Numbered from the stretch's first letter, positions 1-11,262 are shown. The stretch: 64,000 nt of DNA from Adiantum capillus-veneris (GCA_014529385.2 CM043971.1:54287209-54351208), one strand, 5' to 3'. Notes: generated by a model from the sequence alone, not told the origin. Program-made: numbers and translations.

Positions 1-551
1 AATGAATTTTTTTGTACACTAAGTCACTCACCACCTAAGGATCGGTTTCCCTAGCAGCGGCGCCAATATTAGCAGGTCGCCGCGACGGACGTCTACATCA
101 TAGCTCTTTTGTACTACATAATGTCAATATGCAAGGTTGGAATGGGGCACAAAGACTTAATGAGAGTGTCGTTCTCACCAAAGTGAACTCGGAGGGCTAC
201 TCATACTACGACAAAAGCAAATCAATCACTTCCTAGTCAGAGAATTAGTATGCGTCCAATCTCACCGCTCTAGGTCATCACGACTTTTCAGCATCCAAAT
301 GAATTCGGAATGCAACAAACTAAAGGAGAGGTATCACAACACCTAGGGGCACAATCGTGCCAAGTTCTATCACCATCTGGGAAGGTACATAAATCACAAT
401 CCATCACAAAAAATGTGCAGAAATTTGAAACAGAACTACTCGAAAAGACCCCCCTTATGCATAGAAACATTTATCCATGGTCAAACACTTATCCACGGGT
501 TACAGGTTGTATCATACACACACAAAGCGTATCTTGGTCTGACAGGATGTT
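1..551. other. Unassigned sequence with a possible minus-strand PBS
   Basis: No protein family is recognisable here. On the minus strand, positions 44-65 read TGGCGCCGCTGCTAGGGAAA, which starts with the TGGCGCC typical of Asp-tRNA-type primer binding sites of Athila/Tat gypsy elements. If real, positions from about 66 rightwards would be the end of an LTR read on the minus strand and 1-43 the start of its internal region. No second LTR copy is in the window, so this stays tentative. Confidence 0.3.
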
Positions 552-2392
552 GTGTTTATGGAAGATTCTATTCAGCCCTTGTTGGCATGTACTAGAGATA
601 GTAATGTAGGCTCACATGACATTTATGACACTTTGTTGCCTCTTTTCAATGGTGGAAGTTTAAATGTAAAATCCAATGAGGCAAATGTACAACCTGTGGG
701 GGTTTTTGAAAATGTTACAAATCAACCTATTACTGATGTAGATGTACATGATGTACTTGATGAGAAAAGGGCTAAAAATGAGCATGCTAAAGGTAGGCCA
801 AAATGGATGGTGCATACATTATGTGACAGTAAATTAGATGCACCTCTGTCTATTTGCACTTGTTCAGGCTCTCTCCACGCATCTTATGCATCAAATTGTT
901 ACGCTTTGACTATGTTTATCTTACATGATGTTGAGGATCCTCTGTCTTTTGATGAAGCACAGAATTCAGAAAATTGGATGTCTGCCATGCAATCAAAATA
1001 TGATGCTATTATAGAAAATGACACATGGACTTTATGTGATTTGCCTCCTGGCAAAAAGGCCATTGGTACAAAGTGGGTTTACAAGTTGAAATGGAAGCCG
1101 GATGGTGAGATTGACTACTATAAGGCCTGACTTGTTGCAAAGGGTTATGTACAACAAAAAGACATAGATTCTGAAGAGACTTTTGCTCCCACTTGTTGTA
1201 TGAAAATTGTGCATTTTCTGTGTACATTGGCAGTTCATTTTGGGTGGTATGTACATCAATCAGACATTGTTACTTCTTTCTTGAATGGTGACATATTTGA
1301 GGAAGTTTATGTAGCACAGCCTCGTGGTTTTTTCAAGAAAGGGCAAGAGGATAAAGTGTGCAAATGTAACAAATCCTTGTATGGGTTGAAGCAATCTCCT
1401 CGTGCTTGGTGTGAGAAGGCTAACACTCATTTGGTCAAGCGAGGCTTTTGTATCAGTCCAACAAAAAGCACATTGTATGTAAAGCATGAGAGTGATGTAC
1501 TTCTCATTGTCGTTCTCTCTGTGGATGATTTAATGGTCATTGGATCAAATGGGAGATATATTGCTGAATTTAAGGCTGATTTGAATGCTACTTTCAAGAT
1601 GAAATATTGTTGCATCATTACTTGGGTATACAGTTTAAGCAGTGTGATGGTGGTATTATCTTGTGTCAAAAAAGTTACATAGAGACATTGTTATGTAAGT
1701 TTGGACTTGAGGATTGCAAACCTATTGCCACTCCCATGGAAACAAGTCTTCATAATGCTGGTGATCTTGCAGATGTCACTCTTTACCAAACTATTGTTTG
1801 CTACGTTATTTATGTATGGAACACGAGGCCGGATATTCAGTTTGCAGTCTCACAGGTCAACAAATCCATTCATAGCCCAAGGTCTAAGCATTGGAAAGCT
1901 TTCAAGAGGATTTTCCGCTACTTGATTGGCACTTTACATCTTAGCTTGTTTTATCCCAAGGGGGGATCATTGCTGCCAAATTTGCATGCTTTTTGAGACT
2001 CAAATTGGGCTGGCTGTTTTGACAAACGAGTGTCCACAAGTGGTTTTTATTTCATACTTGGCAGCTCAAAGATATCATGGTTGAGCAAGAAGAAACCTAC
2101 TGTGGCCACTTCCAGTTGTGAGACTGAGTACATGACAATCTTCACAGCTACGGTTGAGTGTGTATGGCTCAGATGCCTTATGGCTGATTTGGCAGTTGTG
2201 AGGAACCCAGTTTTTCATGCTTGCACAAAGCACATTGAGGTGCATTACCACTATGTCAGGGAGAGGCTCTCAGTAGAAGAGATCAACTTGGCTTATGTGC
2301 CAGCTTAGGACAACCTTGCAGATCTTTTCACAAAGGCATTGTCTCATGAGAAGCTTGATGCTTTTTGCAAATATTTGGGCTCCCCTTTGTAG
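552..2392 (+). pseudogene. Ty1/copia pol remnant (reverse transcriptase and RNase H)
   Basis: This is the C-terminal half of a copia polyprotein, which copies element RNA into DNA in cytoplasmic particles. Visible in order are the RT entry KWVYKLKWKPDG (about 1072-1107), TSFLNGDIFEEVY, YGLKQSPRAW (1380-1409), the catalytic VDDLMVIG (1521-1544), LGIQF after a frameshift near 1605, and RNase H motifs SWLSKKKPTVATSS and ADLFTKAL up to a stop at 2390-2392. Breaks are a TGA at 1128-1130 where an Arg codon is expected, a frameshift near 1605, a TGA at 1994-1996 and a TAG at 2306-2308. Gag, protease and integrase are missing or unrecognisable upstream, so it is a dead 3' fragment. Family assignment is firm; the true 5' limit is not. 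Confidence 0.93.
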
Positions 2393-2461
2393 ACTGATCA
2401 TATCCTCATGGCATAACACTTCCCCTTACTCTATGTCCCATCTCTCATTCACCGCATTACT

Positions 2462-2478
2462 CCAGGGGGGGTTTTTTA
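2462..2478 (+). other. Candidate polypurine tract of the copia remnant
   Basis: A run of seven G followed by T lies 70 bp after the copia stop codon, where a polypurine tract and the start of a 3' LTR are expected. The LTR itself (about 2478-2720) cannot be confirmed because no second copy is present. Confidence 0.35.
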
Positions 2479-2713
2479 GCATATACATGTGGTAGTGATG
2501 TGTGTGAACACACTTAGGATTTTCAGGAAATTTTTTTCCTCACTAGAAGGTTTTTCCCCCTGTGCATTATTATATTTACACCCATCATTCTAGGGCTATC
2601 AATGTTTCCATTGCACACTAAGTAATACACCCTTTGTTGTGTGCCTTGAGCTTCCTTTGTCTTCTCCCAGCTGTGTGTGTTTTCTTGCAACCCTAATTCC
2701 AACAATCCAGAGA

Positions 2714-4680
2714 TACACCCAAAATCCAACCCTTTACTAAGGACTACTTATGTAGTCCAAATAAGGTGAAATTTCACTATGGCCTACATAAGGCTATTGA
2801 GAGGAATATAATAGTAATAGGCTTCTGTATGAGAGAGAAAATGAGAAAATGACACTAACATTTTAAAACATTTGTTATCACAATAAAATATTACCTTTTC
2901 TAAAAACAAGTGTAGCAATGAGCTATTTAAATCACAATATGTTCCAGAATCATTATAAATGATGATTAAAAAAACACTTGATGCATTGTAAGAAATTGCA
3001 GAAAACAAAGTGAAAGACGATGGGAAAGATTGTGTGTGGCCCAATACCCAATCTCTCTCTTTAAAGACGTCCACTTTAAATTGGGAGGTAATCAAATTTT
3101 TCTCACAAGGGCTTACAAAGAATAGAAAAAAAAGAAATTTGTCAGCATTGATTTGCAATTTTTCACTAATCAGCAAGCTTTACCAATGGTCCACAATTTC
3201 ACCCATCGGCAAGCTTTACCAATGGTCCACAATTTCACCCAAAATGCAACGCTTTACTAAGGACTTACTTAGCCCGAAAAATAAAGCTGAGAATATATTT
3301 ACTTTGAATAGTAGTGGGCATTGTTCAACCTCACTAAAATGGTATTGCTTTCTATTCCTAACGATTTTCAACTTCAACAAGGTGAAAATTCACTATGGCC
3401 ATATAAGGCTATTGACAAGAATTTTCTAATAAAAAACTTCTTTGAGAAAAATAGAAAGTGACACTATTATTCTTAAACATGTAGTGTCACAATACAATAT
3501 TATGTTTTTTTGAAAAAAAATGTAACAATGAACTATTTACATTACAATATATTCCAAAGGCAAAAATCATGTTTGACACAAAACTCAATACCCCTCTGTC
3601 AAGACAGTGGCACACAAAATGTCAACACCCTCTCACAAGGGCCTAAAAAAATAATTTAGAATTATCATTATCTTGTCATGTGACATTAATCGAGAATCTT
3701 TTTCCAATGGTCCAGATTTGCACCCAAAAATCCACCCTTCACTAAGGACTCCTTATGTAGTCCAAAAAGAGTACTCAATGTCAATAGCTAGTGGGATTGC
3801 AACTCGTCACCACCATCACGATTCAACATGTGCATATCGGATCACTTTGTCAAGACTTCTTCACCACACGATCATAGCAAGGGCCTTTACATTTAACTTT
3901 GAGTTACATAGCACACAATAGATCTTGTCCCTGTAATGTCTTTTAATTCATATAAAAGTAGGATAATTGTTAAACTCAAAAGCTTTCTTTCAACATAGTG
4001 TTCATCAACCAAATGAAAGGTTCTAAGCTTAAGCTTAAGCTTAAGGGTAGAGATAAAACTCAAAAGAAAAGAATTTACCCTCATTGAAAAATCTAATAAG
4101 TTATATATTATTCCAATGGGTAACTGAAAGAAAGCATATAGAAAGCACCTAGTAAGTTCCAAAAAGAAAAAAGGACGTACACTTTTTTTTTTTTTTTGGG
4201 GGTGGACCTACTCACAAACCTTTTGGGGTGGTGAACATTCAAGTTGACATTCTACAACAAAGAAAGAGACTAGTTTACAAAAACTTCAATAGGATAATAA
4301 GAGGGTTCTTTGTGTGAGAAAAAAAAATGAGAAAGTGACAACAACAATTTTTTTTTGGGGTCACAATACAATATAATGCTTTTTGAAAACAAGTGTAACA
4401 ATGACTTATTTAGATTAGAATATATTCCAAAAGCATAAAAATTAATGTAGACACATGGCCCTCTTTAAAGAGAGAGGTACACAAATGTCAACACCGTCTC
4501 ACAAGAGCCTAAAAGAATAATTTAAAATTATCATTGGCTTGTCATGTGGCATTAATCAACAATCTTTTTTCAATGGTCCAAATTTACACCAAAAATCCAC
4601 CTTTCACTAAAGACTACTTATGTAGTCATAACAAGGTGAAGAATCATGGTGGCCTGCACAAGGTTGATTGAGTGTAAAAT
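2714..4680. repeat. Diverged copies of one AT-rich non-coding repeat
   Basis: The phrase CTTTACTAAGGACT and its neighbours recur near 2731, 3250, 3737 and 4600. A downstream block (GACACTA...CACAATA...AACAATGA.CTATTTA.ATTACAATAT) recurs near 2850-2950, 3460-3555 and 4330-4430. Another block (GTCAACACC.TCTCACAAG.GCCTAAAA) recurs near 3618-3715 and 4486-4578. The copies are imperfect and unequally spaced (about 520, 486 and 863 bp). No coding potential is visible. This is probably an old tandem array or a non-autonomous element family, with extra sequence inserted between the third and fourth copies. Confidence 0.7.
4025..4044. repeat. (AAGCTT) hexamer microsatellite
   Basis: Three tandem AAGCTT units plus a partial one. 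The unit is self-complementary. Confidence 0.85.
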
Positions 4681-4738
4681 GGAAATATTAAAGGTGTTCA
4701 TAGGGCATCATAATGTACGTTGAGGAGTGATCTGACCA

Positions 4739-5240
4739 TTATATGAAGTTTGTCCCTGTTTTGTAGGTGGAGATTGTGGAGGTAGCCTGGATATGGTTTA
4801 GGGATGAACCATGGATATTTGTAACATCTCTTATTAGTTGTTTGATGACCCATTTGTTTAGTGTGGAGGATAGACGATTGTATGAAGTGTTTTTCACATT
4901 AATGTCATTGTTGAAGTCATCCAAAATAATGATTGGAATTGATTTCTTGTGGTTTTGGAGAATTAGAGATAATGCATTGATCAAATTTGATAGGGGTGTT
5001 GCAGGAACTGTAAAGGGAAGCAACCTTAATGATTATGATACTTGTGATCCTAATAGTTGCATGCAATATCTGTACTCTTAGACAAGAGATATGTCTAGTT
5101 TTCAAGTGGGGGAGATTTTGTCGGTAGAGTAGTGAGACGCCCATATTTGCATTAAATTGGCGTTGCAAGTAGCCTGGTATGGCATGTGGCAAGTGATTTG
5201 CTAGTCTTGTTTCTTGCAAGCAGAGCATGTGTGATGCCAT
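4739..5240 (-). pseudogene. Helitron AP-endonuclease-like (EEP) domain
   Basis: The C-terminal part of the Helitron polyprotein, in two overlapping frames. Motifs of the EEP nuclease fold are LCLQETRLA (catalytic Glu of QET), VASLYSS, ILDDFNNDI in place of the usual GDFN motif, and SSLNHIQA resembling the terminal S-L-x-D-H-I motif. In Helentrons this domain follows the helicase, as it does here. The frame break between the VASLYSS part and the DDFN part, and the Gly-to-Asp change in GDFN, suggest loss of activity. A LINE endonuclease is the alternative, but no LINE RT follows on this strand and the helicase lies directly upstream. Confidence 0.68.
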
Positions 5241-5664
5241 TAGCGTGGAATTTATAATAATCTTTTTAATGTGTTATAAAAAGACACAACATTTAGTGAT
5301 TGAATGATGATATGTGTGTTTGAGTAAGCTTCCAATGTCTTTTGGGTAGAGATCCATTTGGCTTGTACTTGTAAGCGATTTAATTCTTCAAGCATGGTTT
5401 GGTCAACTTTGATATGGAAAGATTGTATTATTTCAAGTAGGTGAAGGTTTGATCGGTCTCGGACACGGGATAGTGCTCTGTATGTAAGGCCATGTGTTCA
5501 TATGTGTTTGGGATTGAAAGCTAGTGTTTGCAATGTGAGTCCTTGTGAACGGTGGATTGTTTGTGCACTAGCTAGTTGTACTAGGAATTGATATCTGACA
5601 TTGTATTCAAGTAATTTTTACCAATCTAAAACTCATGCACCACATGTTCTATTGGAGTCGGCCA

Positions 5665-6640
5665 TTATCTCGTAACGCTTGATGAGTACAGTGTTTGACT
5701 TTCATAGCGTTTTTTCTTTCCAATGAGAGGGTTTGCAAAATGAGCCCAGAGTATTGTTTTTTGTGAAATTCTTATACTCACCTTTTGTGTGCCATTAACC
5801 AATCCATCAAGAATGTCCAAGTTTCCTACACATAGCTTGAAAAGCATGCCTGTTTTTAGGCTTAAAGTGTAGTGCAGCCCTCCAGTCAATTTGGGATCTG
5901 CTGAAATATTTATTGTTTTGTAGTGTTTCTTTTATTGATGGCGATGAAAATGTGTGGTTCTACCTCTATTTGGTTGAATACTTGGAGGTTGTGGGTGTCT
6001 TTGTCTTTATTACAGTAAAATAGAGAGAAACTTGATGGCTATTTGGAGCAGGTCTATTTTAGTTTTTGTTAAGGTATTCTAAATCAACATTGCTGTTATG
6101 CACAACTCAAAGTCTATTAAGGATTTTTATGAATGTTGGATTGGTTTATCACATAGCTATTGCGAGTTCATATAGCTTTGGATATGTATGCCAATATGAA
6201 GGAGACAATTTCTAATAGTGTATATTGATTTGCAAAGATCCATGTATCCTTTACAGGGCTTGCTTGGCATAGATCGCCACAAAGAATGACATCCAATCCA
6301 CCAAATGGTTTGTTATGGATTGCGCGCAAGCGTGCATCAGCCATGGGGAACATGCTAGAGACAATTAAAGACACCTCATCAAAAACTACAAGTTTTAAAG
6401 TGCATCCAAAATTTCAGCACTTAAACTTGTTTGTGAAGATGAAACTAGGGGCAAATAAAGAGCAAAATGGATAGTTGTGCCACCGATATTGAAAGCTGCC
6501 TTTCCTGTATAATCCATTAGCAATACCGTTGGGCAATCCTGATTTGGTGGCATTTAATGGTTATAGAATCTTTGTAGTCCTTCTACTAGCAGCAACAAGG
6601 TAAAAGTTTTGCATGTTCTTGCTCCTCTTGTGAGGAATAG
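5665..6640 (-). pseudogene. Helitron Pif1-like helicase domain
   Basis: A superfamily 1 DNA helicase expected to unwind donor DNA during rolling-circle transposition. Walker A survives in altered form as GARTCKTFT (minus strand of 6599-6625; a Cys replaces the usual Gly before Lys). Walker B reads VVFDEVSL (6366-6389). Motif III reads GGLDVILCGDLCQASPV (within 6230-6330). The C-terminal part (5665-5889) has LKTGMLFKLCVGNLDILDG followed by LVNGT, as in Pif1 helicases. Stops and frameshifts separate these blocks, and helicase motifs between 5890 and 6160 are not readable in one frame. Confidence 0.82.
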
Positions 6641-7082
6641 ATGTATTGCTTTGCTAGGATGAATTCATTTTTTGAACATTACATCATCAAGTATGTGCCA
6701 TTGTTGGTGGGGGTTAAGTTTATCAATGGCCGCATATTAGTCATCATTTTTCATTGCAAGGTACTTGAATTTGTGTAGATGCATTTGCGTTTTAGAGCGT
6801 TGTGGCATGTTTAAGTCATTGAGAATCTCTACTTTATCTGATTCTTGTGGATCATTATTCATTGAGTTAGTTGTGGCTGGGGAGAGAATGTCTTGTTTTA
6901 CTAGTTTTTATATTGGGGTGCTATCTTTATTGAACTTTTTTTGTTTGGTTTTATGATTTGTGAATATTTATCATATATGTTCCTCCATGAAGAAGATTCT
7001 TTTAGATTCATTTGTATCCAAAGGAGGTATAGCAAAGCATTGTTCTCTATAGTACTCTTTTGGTCTTTTGAGAATATTATAT

Positions 7083-7430
7083 TTACAAATCATATGATCT
7101 TACCCTTACATAGTGTTTTGTATGTTTTTGCATCTTGTTGTATTGTTGACACGTATTCAGCCAAGCATAGATGGTGGAGTCTTTCTGTTCTTTCAGCGTA
7201 CTTATCAAAAACAATTTGAAAGAATATGTCTTTGCTAGATGACTCAAGTTTTTGCAAGGAGGATTTTCTTTTAAAGACCAATGTACGTTGATTGTACATG
7301 AAGTCACGAGTTTATGGACTGGCAACAATAGTGCTATAGAAATTGCTTGTTGTGCATTAATTTGTTGTGTGATTAAAATAGTGTTGCCTATCGTGCACAA
7401 TCTCTCAATAATTATTGCATTATTAGCCAC
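7083..7430 (-). pseudogene. Helitron segment between Rep and helicase
   Basis: An open stretch of 115 codons with HKLVTSCTINVHWSLKENPP, CKNLSHLAKTYSFKLF and NKMQKHTKHYVRVRSYDL. It matches the region of plant Helitron proteins that lies between the Rep nuclease and the helicase core. Its place in the order and its strand agree with the flanking Helitron domains. The first methionine is not a real start, because this is an internal piece of a long polyprotein. Confidence 0.6.
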
Positions 7431-7841
7431 GCATATGTCAAGCTAGGATTTAATTGCTTGGATTAGTGTCTTGTACATTTTTGTCATATATGATGTGCAG
7501 TAGCTTGTTGCGCCATGTGCATTCAAGACAAATTGAATGTTAGTGTTTGCATCCCATATTGTTGTAATTGTAGCATTGAAATTGTTTGTGTATGTGGCCA
7601 AAGTGTATTCTTCAAAAGATATTTGTAAGCTTTGTAACCATTTATCGAAAGGGATGTCATTATTTGAACTAAGAGTATCAAGGTTGTATTTTAATCCGTT
7701 TCAAAGTTTTTTTGCTGCTAGATTGGTTTTGTTGATAATTGGAAGTGGGTCTTAAAATAATTATGAAAGGCATGGGAAACCTTGGAAAACCAAAAGGACA
7801 AGATTTTCCTTTCTTAAGGCAAGTTTTCTATGTCGGTGTCG

Positions 7842-8066
7842 CTATATTTCTTGAAGCTCTAATGGGAGTTTAGAGCTATCTGTATTTATGTCTTTATTCA
7901 CAAATGTATTGATGGTGCTATCTGTGTCAATGATTAAATAAAGGAGGCTCTTCCACCCATAGAAGTCCATGATCATGTTGAATACCACGGCTTTGAAATC
8001 TGTGACAAAGAAGTAGTCGATAATTTTTCCGCAGATAGTACTATCATTGAGTAGTAGTTTTTTCAT
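7842..8066 (-). pseudogene. Helitron HUH Rep nuclease motif region
   Basis: The minus strand of 7977-7954 reads H-D-H-G-L-L-W-V, the metal-binding HxH (HUH) motif followed by the GLLW typical of Helitron Rep domains. It nicks DNA to start rolling-circle transfer. The HUH frame is not the longest open frame: the 225-bp open stretch carries INTFVNKDINTDSSKLP downstream in another phase, so a frameshift lies between them near 7935-7950. Upstream residues (TSRFYVNRFTSMKKLLL) also fit Helitron Rep. The catalytic tyrosine region cannot be read with confidence. Confidence 0.72.
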
Positions 8067-8259
8067 GGATGTGAAGCGGTTAACATAAAAGCGAGATGTT
8101 GTTATTGGATCTGCGTGGATTAGACGTCTGTGGAAGGAGCTATCACTTTCGTTGTGCTCTCGTTCAAGTGTGACTATTTATTGCAATGTGTCAAGAATAG
8201 ATTTCCACCTTTTTTTTGGTTGAAGAGAATGTAATGAAGAAAGTTGGTGGACCTAATTG

Positions 8260-9680
8260 TCAAAGCATAGCAAAAAATTTCTTTTTTAATGTTTCTTTAG
8301 AGTTAGGTGAAGTACGAAGCGCTTCAAAATATTTATAGCCAAGTTGTGATGATAAAAGTTTTTCAATGTTTGTGTCTCGACAAACTTCCCCAGCGCACAA
8401 TGTTGCTCCGCCTAGTTTTGCCTTGCGAAGACGTATCCAAATAGAGGATATTATTTTTTGTGTCATGATCTTCATAAACTTGACAAATAAGTTTTCAATA
8501 TTGAGAGCAAAACGTCTATCTTTGTGCATAAGCTTCCATTTAGCTATTGTTTGGTAATTTTTTGACAAGTGATGATGATATTTTTGAGGCTCTCCAAAGA
8601 AGATCGCAAGAAAGCTAAGGTCTTCACAGAACTCATTGGCAAATAAGCCAAGTGGGGAGTTGCCCTTCGATGGTGCAACGTGTAGAATTTTATCGTTGTA
8701 ATCAACTACTTGTTCAACGATAGTGATGCTGTGTAGCATAACATCAGTGTCAGTATTGTACTCATCCTCAATCTCATGCATGTTTTTTTGCAAGGAAATT
8801 GATGTTTTTGAGATTTGTTGTAAGTGTGTAAGCCATTTATCATTTATGTTTGTGTTCTCATTTTTATATAGAGAGGTATTGAGAAGAGAATGTGTGGCCT
8901 TTAATGTCAATAATGGTCTCACAAGTCCAGACAAGTAGCAATGTGTAAAATCCAACTTGTGTTTAATGCCTACCAACACTGAAGCCTCATCTTGGATAAA
9001 CCGAGGTAGAACTCGTTGTGCTTTTTCAATGTTTGCGAGAAAATTAACCACACTCCCACAGAAGCCATATTGGCCATTGTATGTTAGTTCAGACAAGTAG
9101 CAATGTGTAAAATCCAACTTGTGTTTAATGCCTACCAGCACTGAAGCCTCATCTTGGATAAACCGAGGTAGAACTCGTTGTTCTTTTTCAATGTTTGTGA
9201 GAAAATTAACCACACTCCCACAAAAGCCATATTGGCCATCGTATGTTAGTTCACAAATTTTTGCAAATGGTATACAAATAGAGACAAGCCGTGCTTCGAT
9301 AGAGTTAAGTTGTGTGATTGGTGCTAAAGGTTCATTGAAGCCTAACATCTACAAGCTCTTGAATGGTAGCTTAGAATGGTTAGTTTTGTGGTTACATGCA
9401 CGGCAATAGTATTTAGAATAGTCTCTCTTGCATTTTTTATTTTTATTATGTAGGCATATTGGATGGCACATTTGTGTCAATTGTGAGCAACAAAGCAAGC
9501 GTCACATTTTTGCACGGGTAGATAGGCGTGTCATTTAGTGCCTTCATTATTTTTTTCACAGACTTGGATGTTTGATGTGGATGAACAAAAGGATCTTGGC
9601 TCGATGGGGCACTTTGAGAAGACTTTAAGTTTCTTAGTCGTTTTGAGTTTGTTGTAATTGCAGAGTGTGTATGTTGACAA
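8260..9680 (-). pseudogene. Helitron N-terminal domain (zinc-finger region and DUF6570-like)
   Basis: The 362-codon stretch 8260-9348 is the longest open part of the Helitron. It contains SIEARLVSICIPFAKI, ELTYDGQYGFCGSVVN, SPLGLFANEFCEDLSFLAIF, KDRRFALNIENLFVKFMK and LGYKYFEALRTSPNS, all characteristic of Helitron N-terminal domains. Upstream to about 9680 the same strand encodes a Cys-rich stretch (CKRDYSKYYCRACNHKTNHS), separated by an in-frame stop from the methionine at 9348. That methionine is therefore unlikely to be the original start. A 54-codon segment is duplicated in tandem. The protein would act in the nucleus with the downstream Rep-helicase. Confidence 0.8.
8928..9251 (-). repeat. 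In-frame 162-bp tandem duplication in the Helitron
   Basis: Two adjacent copies of a 162-bp unit (8928-9089 and 9090-9251) differ at only a few positions. The length is 54 codons, so the reading frame is kept and the peptide beginning ELTY(D/N)GQYGFCGSVVN occurs twice. Confidence 0.92.
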
Positions 9681-9748
9681 AATGGTTGCTTTTAAGAAAT
9701 AAATCTACGATTTGACTTGTTGATTTATTTTATGTTCTCTCTTCATAA

Positions 9749-9985
9749 CACTATAACATATGCGCGGTATTATCGCTCACATTACCGCAAAAAAACAAAC
9801 AAATTTGGAATATGAAAATTCCCGTATGCGGAAAAGACCGCGGCAACATTTGCGGTAATGGTCTCGCGGTAACATCCGCGGTAATGGCTGCGGCTATATT
9901 TCCGCGCTTATTACCGCGTCTTTTACGGCAAACATACCCGCCACAGTTACCGCATAAATGTTATCGCAGGCATTACTGCGGGTGG
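9749..9985. repeat. CACTA-type terminus with GCGGTAA/TTACCGC subterminal repeats
   Basis: The sequence CACTATAACATATGCGCGG begins at 9749 and is followed by about eight to ten short motifs of the form GCGGTAAT or ATTACCGC in both orientations. CACTA followed by short dense subterminal repeats is the end structure of En/Spm transposons, where the element's DNA-binding protein sits. The three bases before it (TAA) could be the 3-bp target duplication. The matching opposite terminus was not found. Confidence 0.55.
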
Positions 9986-10002
9986 GTTTATTATAAAAAA
10001 AC

Positions 10003-10050
10003 AGATGACCGTTTGGATTGTCCTTTGCAGGACCATCCAAAAGGTCATCT
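10003..10050. repeat. Perfect-length 21-bp stem hairpin
   Basis: Arms 10003-10023 and 10030-10050 pair with two mismatches around a 6-nt loop (TTTGCA). The arms begin and end with AGATGACC and GGTCATCT. It lies just inside the subterminal repeats of the CACTA-like end. Confidence 0.85.
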
Positions 10051-10307
10051 ATTTTTTCATTTATTCAAGATATTTTACAAAATTATTTTTAATTACAACA
10101 AAATATCACAATTGGACAATACATTGAGACAAAAAAAGATTGATAATTTCATTTGCATAAGTGGAATTACAATTGGGGGAGGTATTGAGCCAAAAAATGA
10201 TAGGTATTGCATTTACATAAAGGGCAAAAAAAGCTTGCGTGTACAAAATAGAGTATGGTCATGTGGGATAGGGCAAACGGGGCCCGCGTATACAAAATAG
10301 AGGATGC

Positions 10308-11221
10308 TCATGGGGGAGATGGAGGCATTTCGCGTGGAACTCCTTGACTCTGCAAAACCAAAAAAAGGAATAATTAACACTTTGTTATTTAATATTTGAT
10401 ATAAAATCAACAATTTGATTATTTAAATAAGATTAAACTTACATGTTGCAGACTTCTGCACGCATTTTCGAACTCCTCTCGAGAGATCATTTGATTTTCA
10501 AACAACCAACACCAAGTTTGATACTCAGTATGGTTCTCTCTCTATATCTCTTCACATCTCTGGTCGGGCGACTCATGGTAATGTTATACTGACAAAAAAA
10601 AGCAAACAATTAATTAAATGAAAAACATTAGACTTTCTACAATTAAAAAAATATTTTTACTTACATATTTGTCTTTCCAATCCGTTTTTCCTCCCGAACC
10701 ATAATGCGTAGGAGTCTGCTGGGATCTGGCCTCAACTTGACGCGTATACATCCTCGCACTCGTTGCCCTTTCGTCCTCTATCTTGCCCATAGTTGTCTCC
10801 CACTCCACATTATGGACATTTCCTGGCCGATAGCTATGCTCTGGAGACTCCATTGTCTTCTTTGTAGCTCTCCTCACACTAGATTTTTTGTTCTTGAGAA
10901 ATGTTTTGACATGCTCTTGCAACCATTGCCTTGAGAATTGTTGCCCCTCAGGGTTGGGGAAACGCATGTGCATGGTTGTCTCTATATATGTGAGGTTGTA
11001 GAGATCTTGCTGATCAAATTTGAGAAAAAATTTGATATATGTGGAGTGGATTAATTGGTTGACGTGTATGCGGAATCTCCTGCCCTGCGCTGTCCCGAGA
11101 TCCACCATACCTCCTCTATGAACCTGGTAGTATAACCTGCGAGCATCTGGTGAAGGCATGTCATGGTCCTCATCTTCTGCTGAAGCAGGGAGCGGTGACT
11201 GTGGAGGAGAATCTGTAGTAA

Positions 11222-11262
<41 letters not shown>

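Larger units (their letters stand above)
4739..9680 (-). mobile_element. Degenerate Helitron of Helentron type (Rep-helicase-endonuclease)
   Basis: Reading the minus strand from 9680 to 4739 gives, in order, a Cys/His-rich N-terminus, the conserved Helitron N-terminal domain, an HUH nuclease motif, a Pif1-like helicase with Walker A and B remnants, and a C-terminal exonuclease/endonuclease/phosphatase (AP-endonuclease-like) domain. This order is that of rolling-circle Helentron-type elements, in which the endonuclease is fused after the helicase. Many frameshifts and stops show the copy is dead. Terminal hairpins and exact ends could not be placed by eye. Confidence 0.82.

Noticed and set aside
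3010-3429. 139-codon plus-strand frame
   Set aside because: Lies in diverged AT-rich repeats, and its internal peptide doubling follows the DNA repeat; no family seen.
4767-5081. 104-codon plus-strand frame
   Set aside because: Antisense shadow of the Helitron endonuclease domain.
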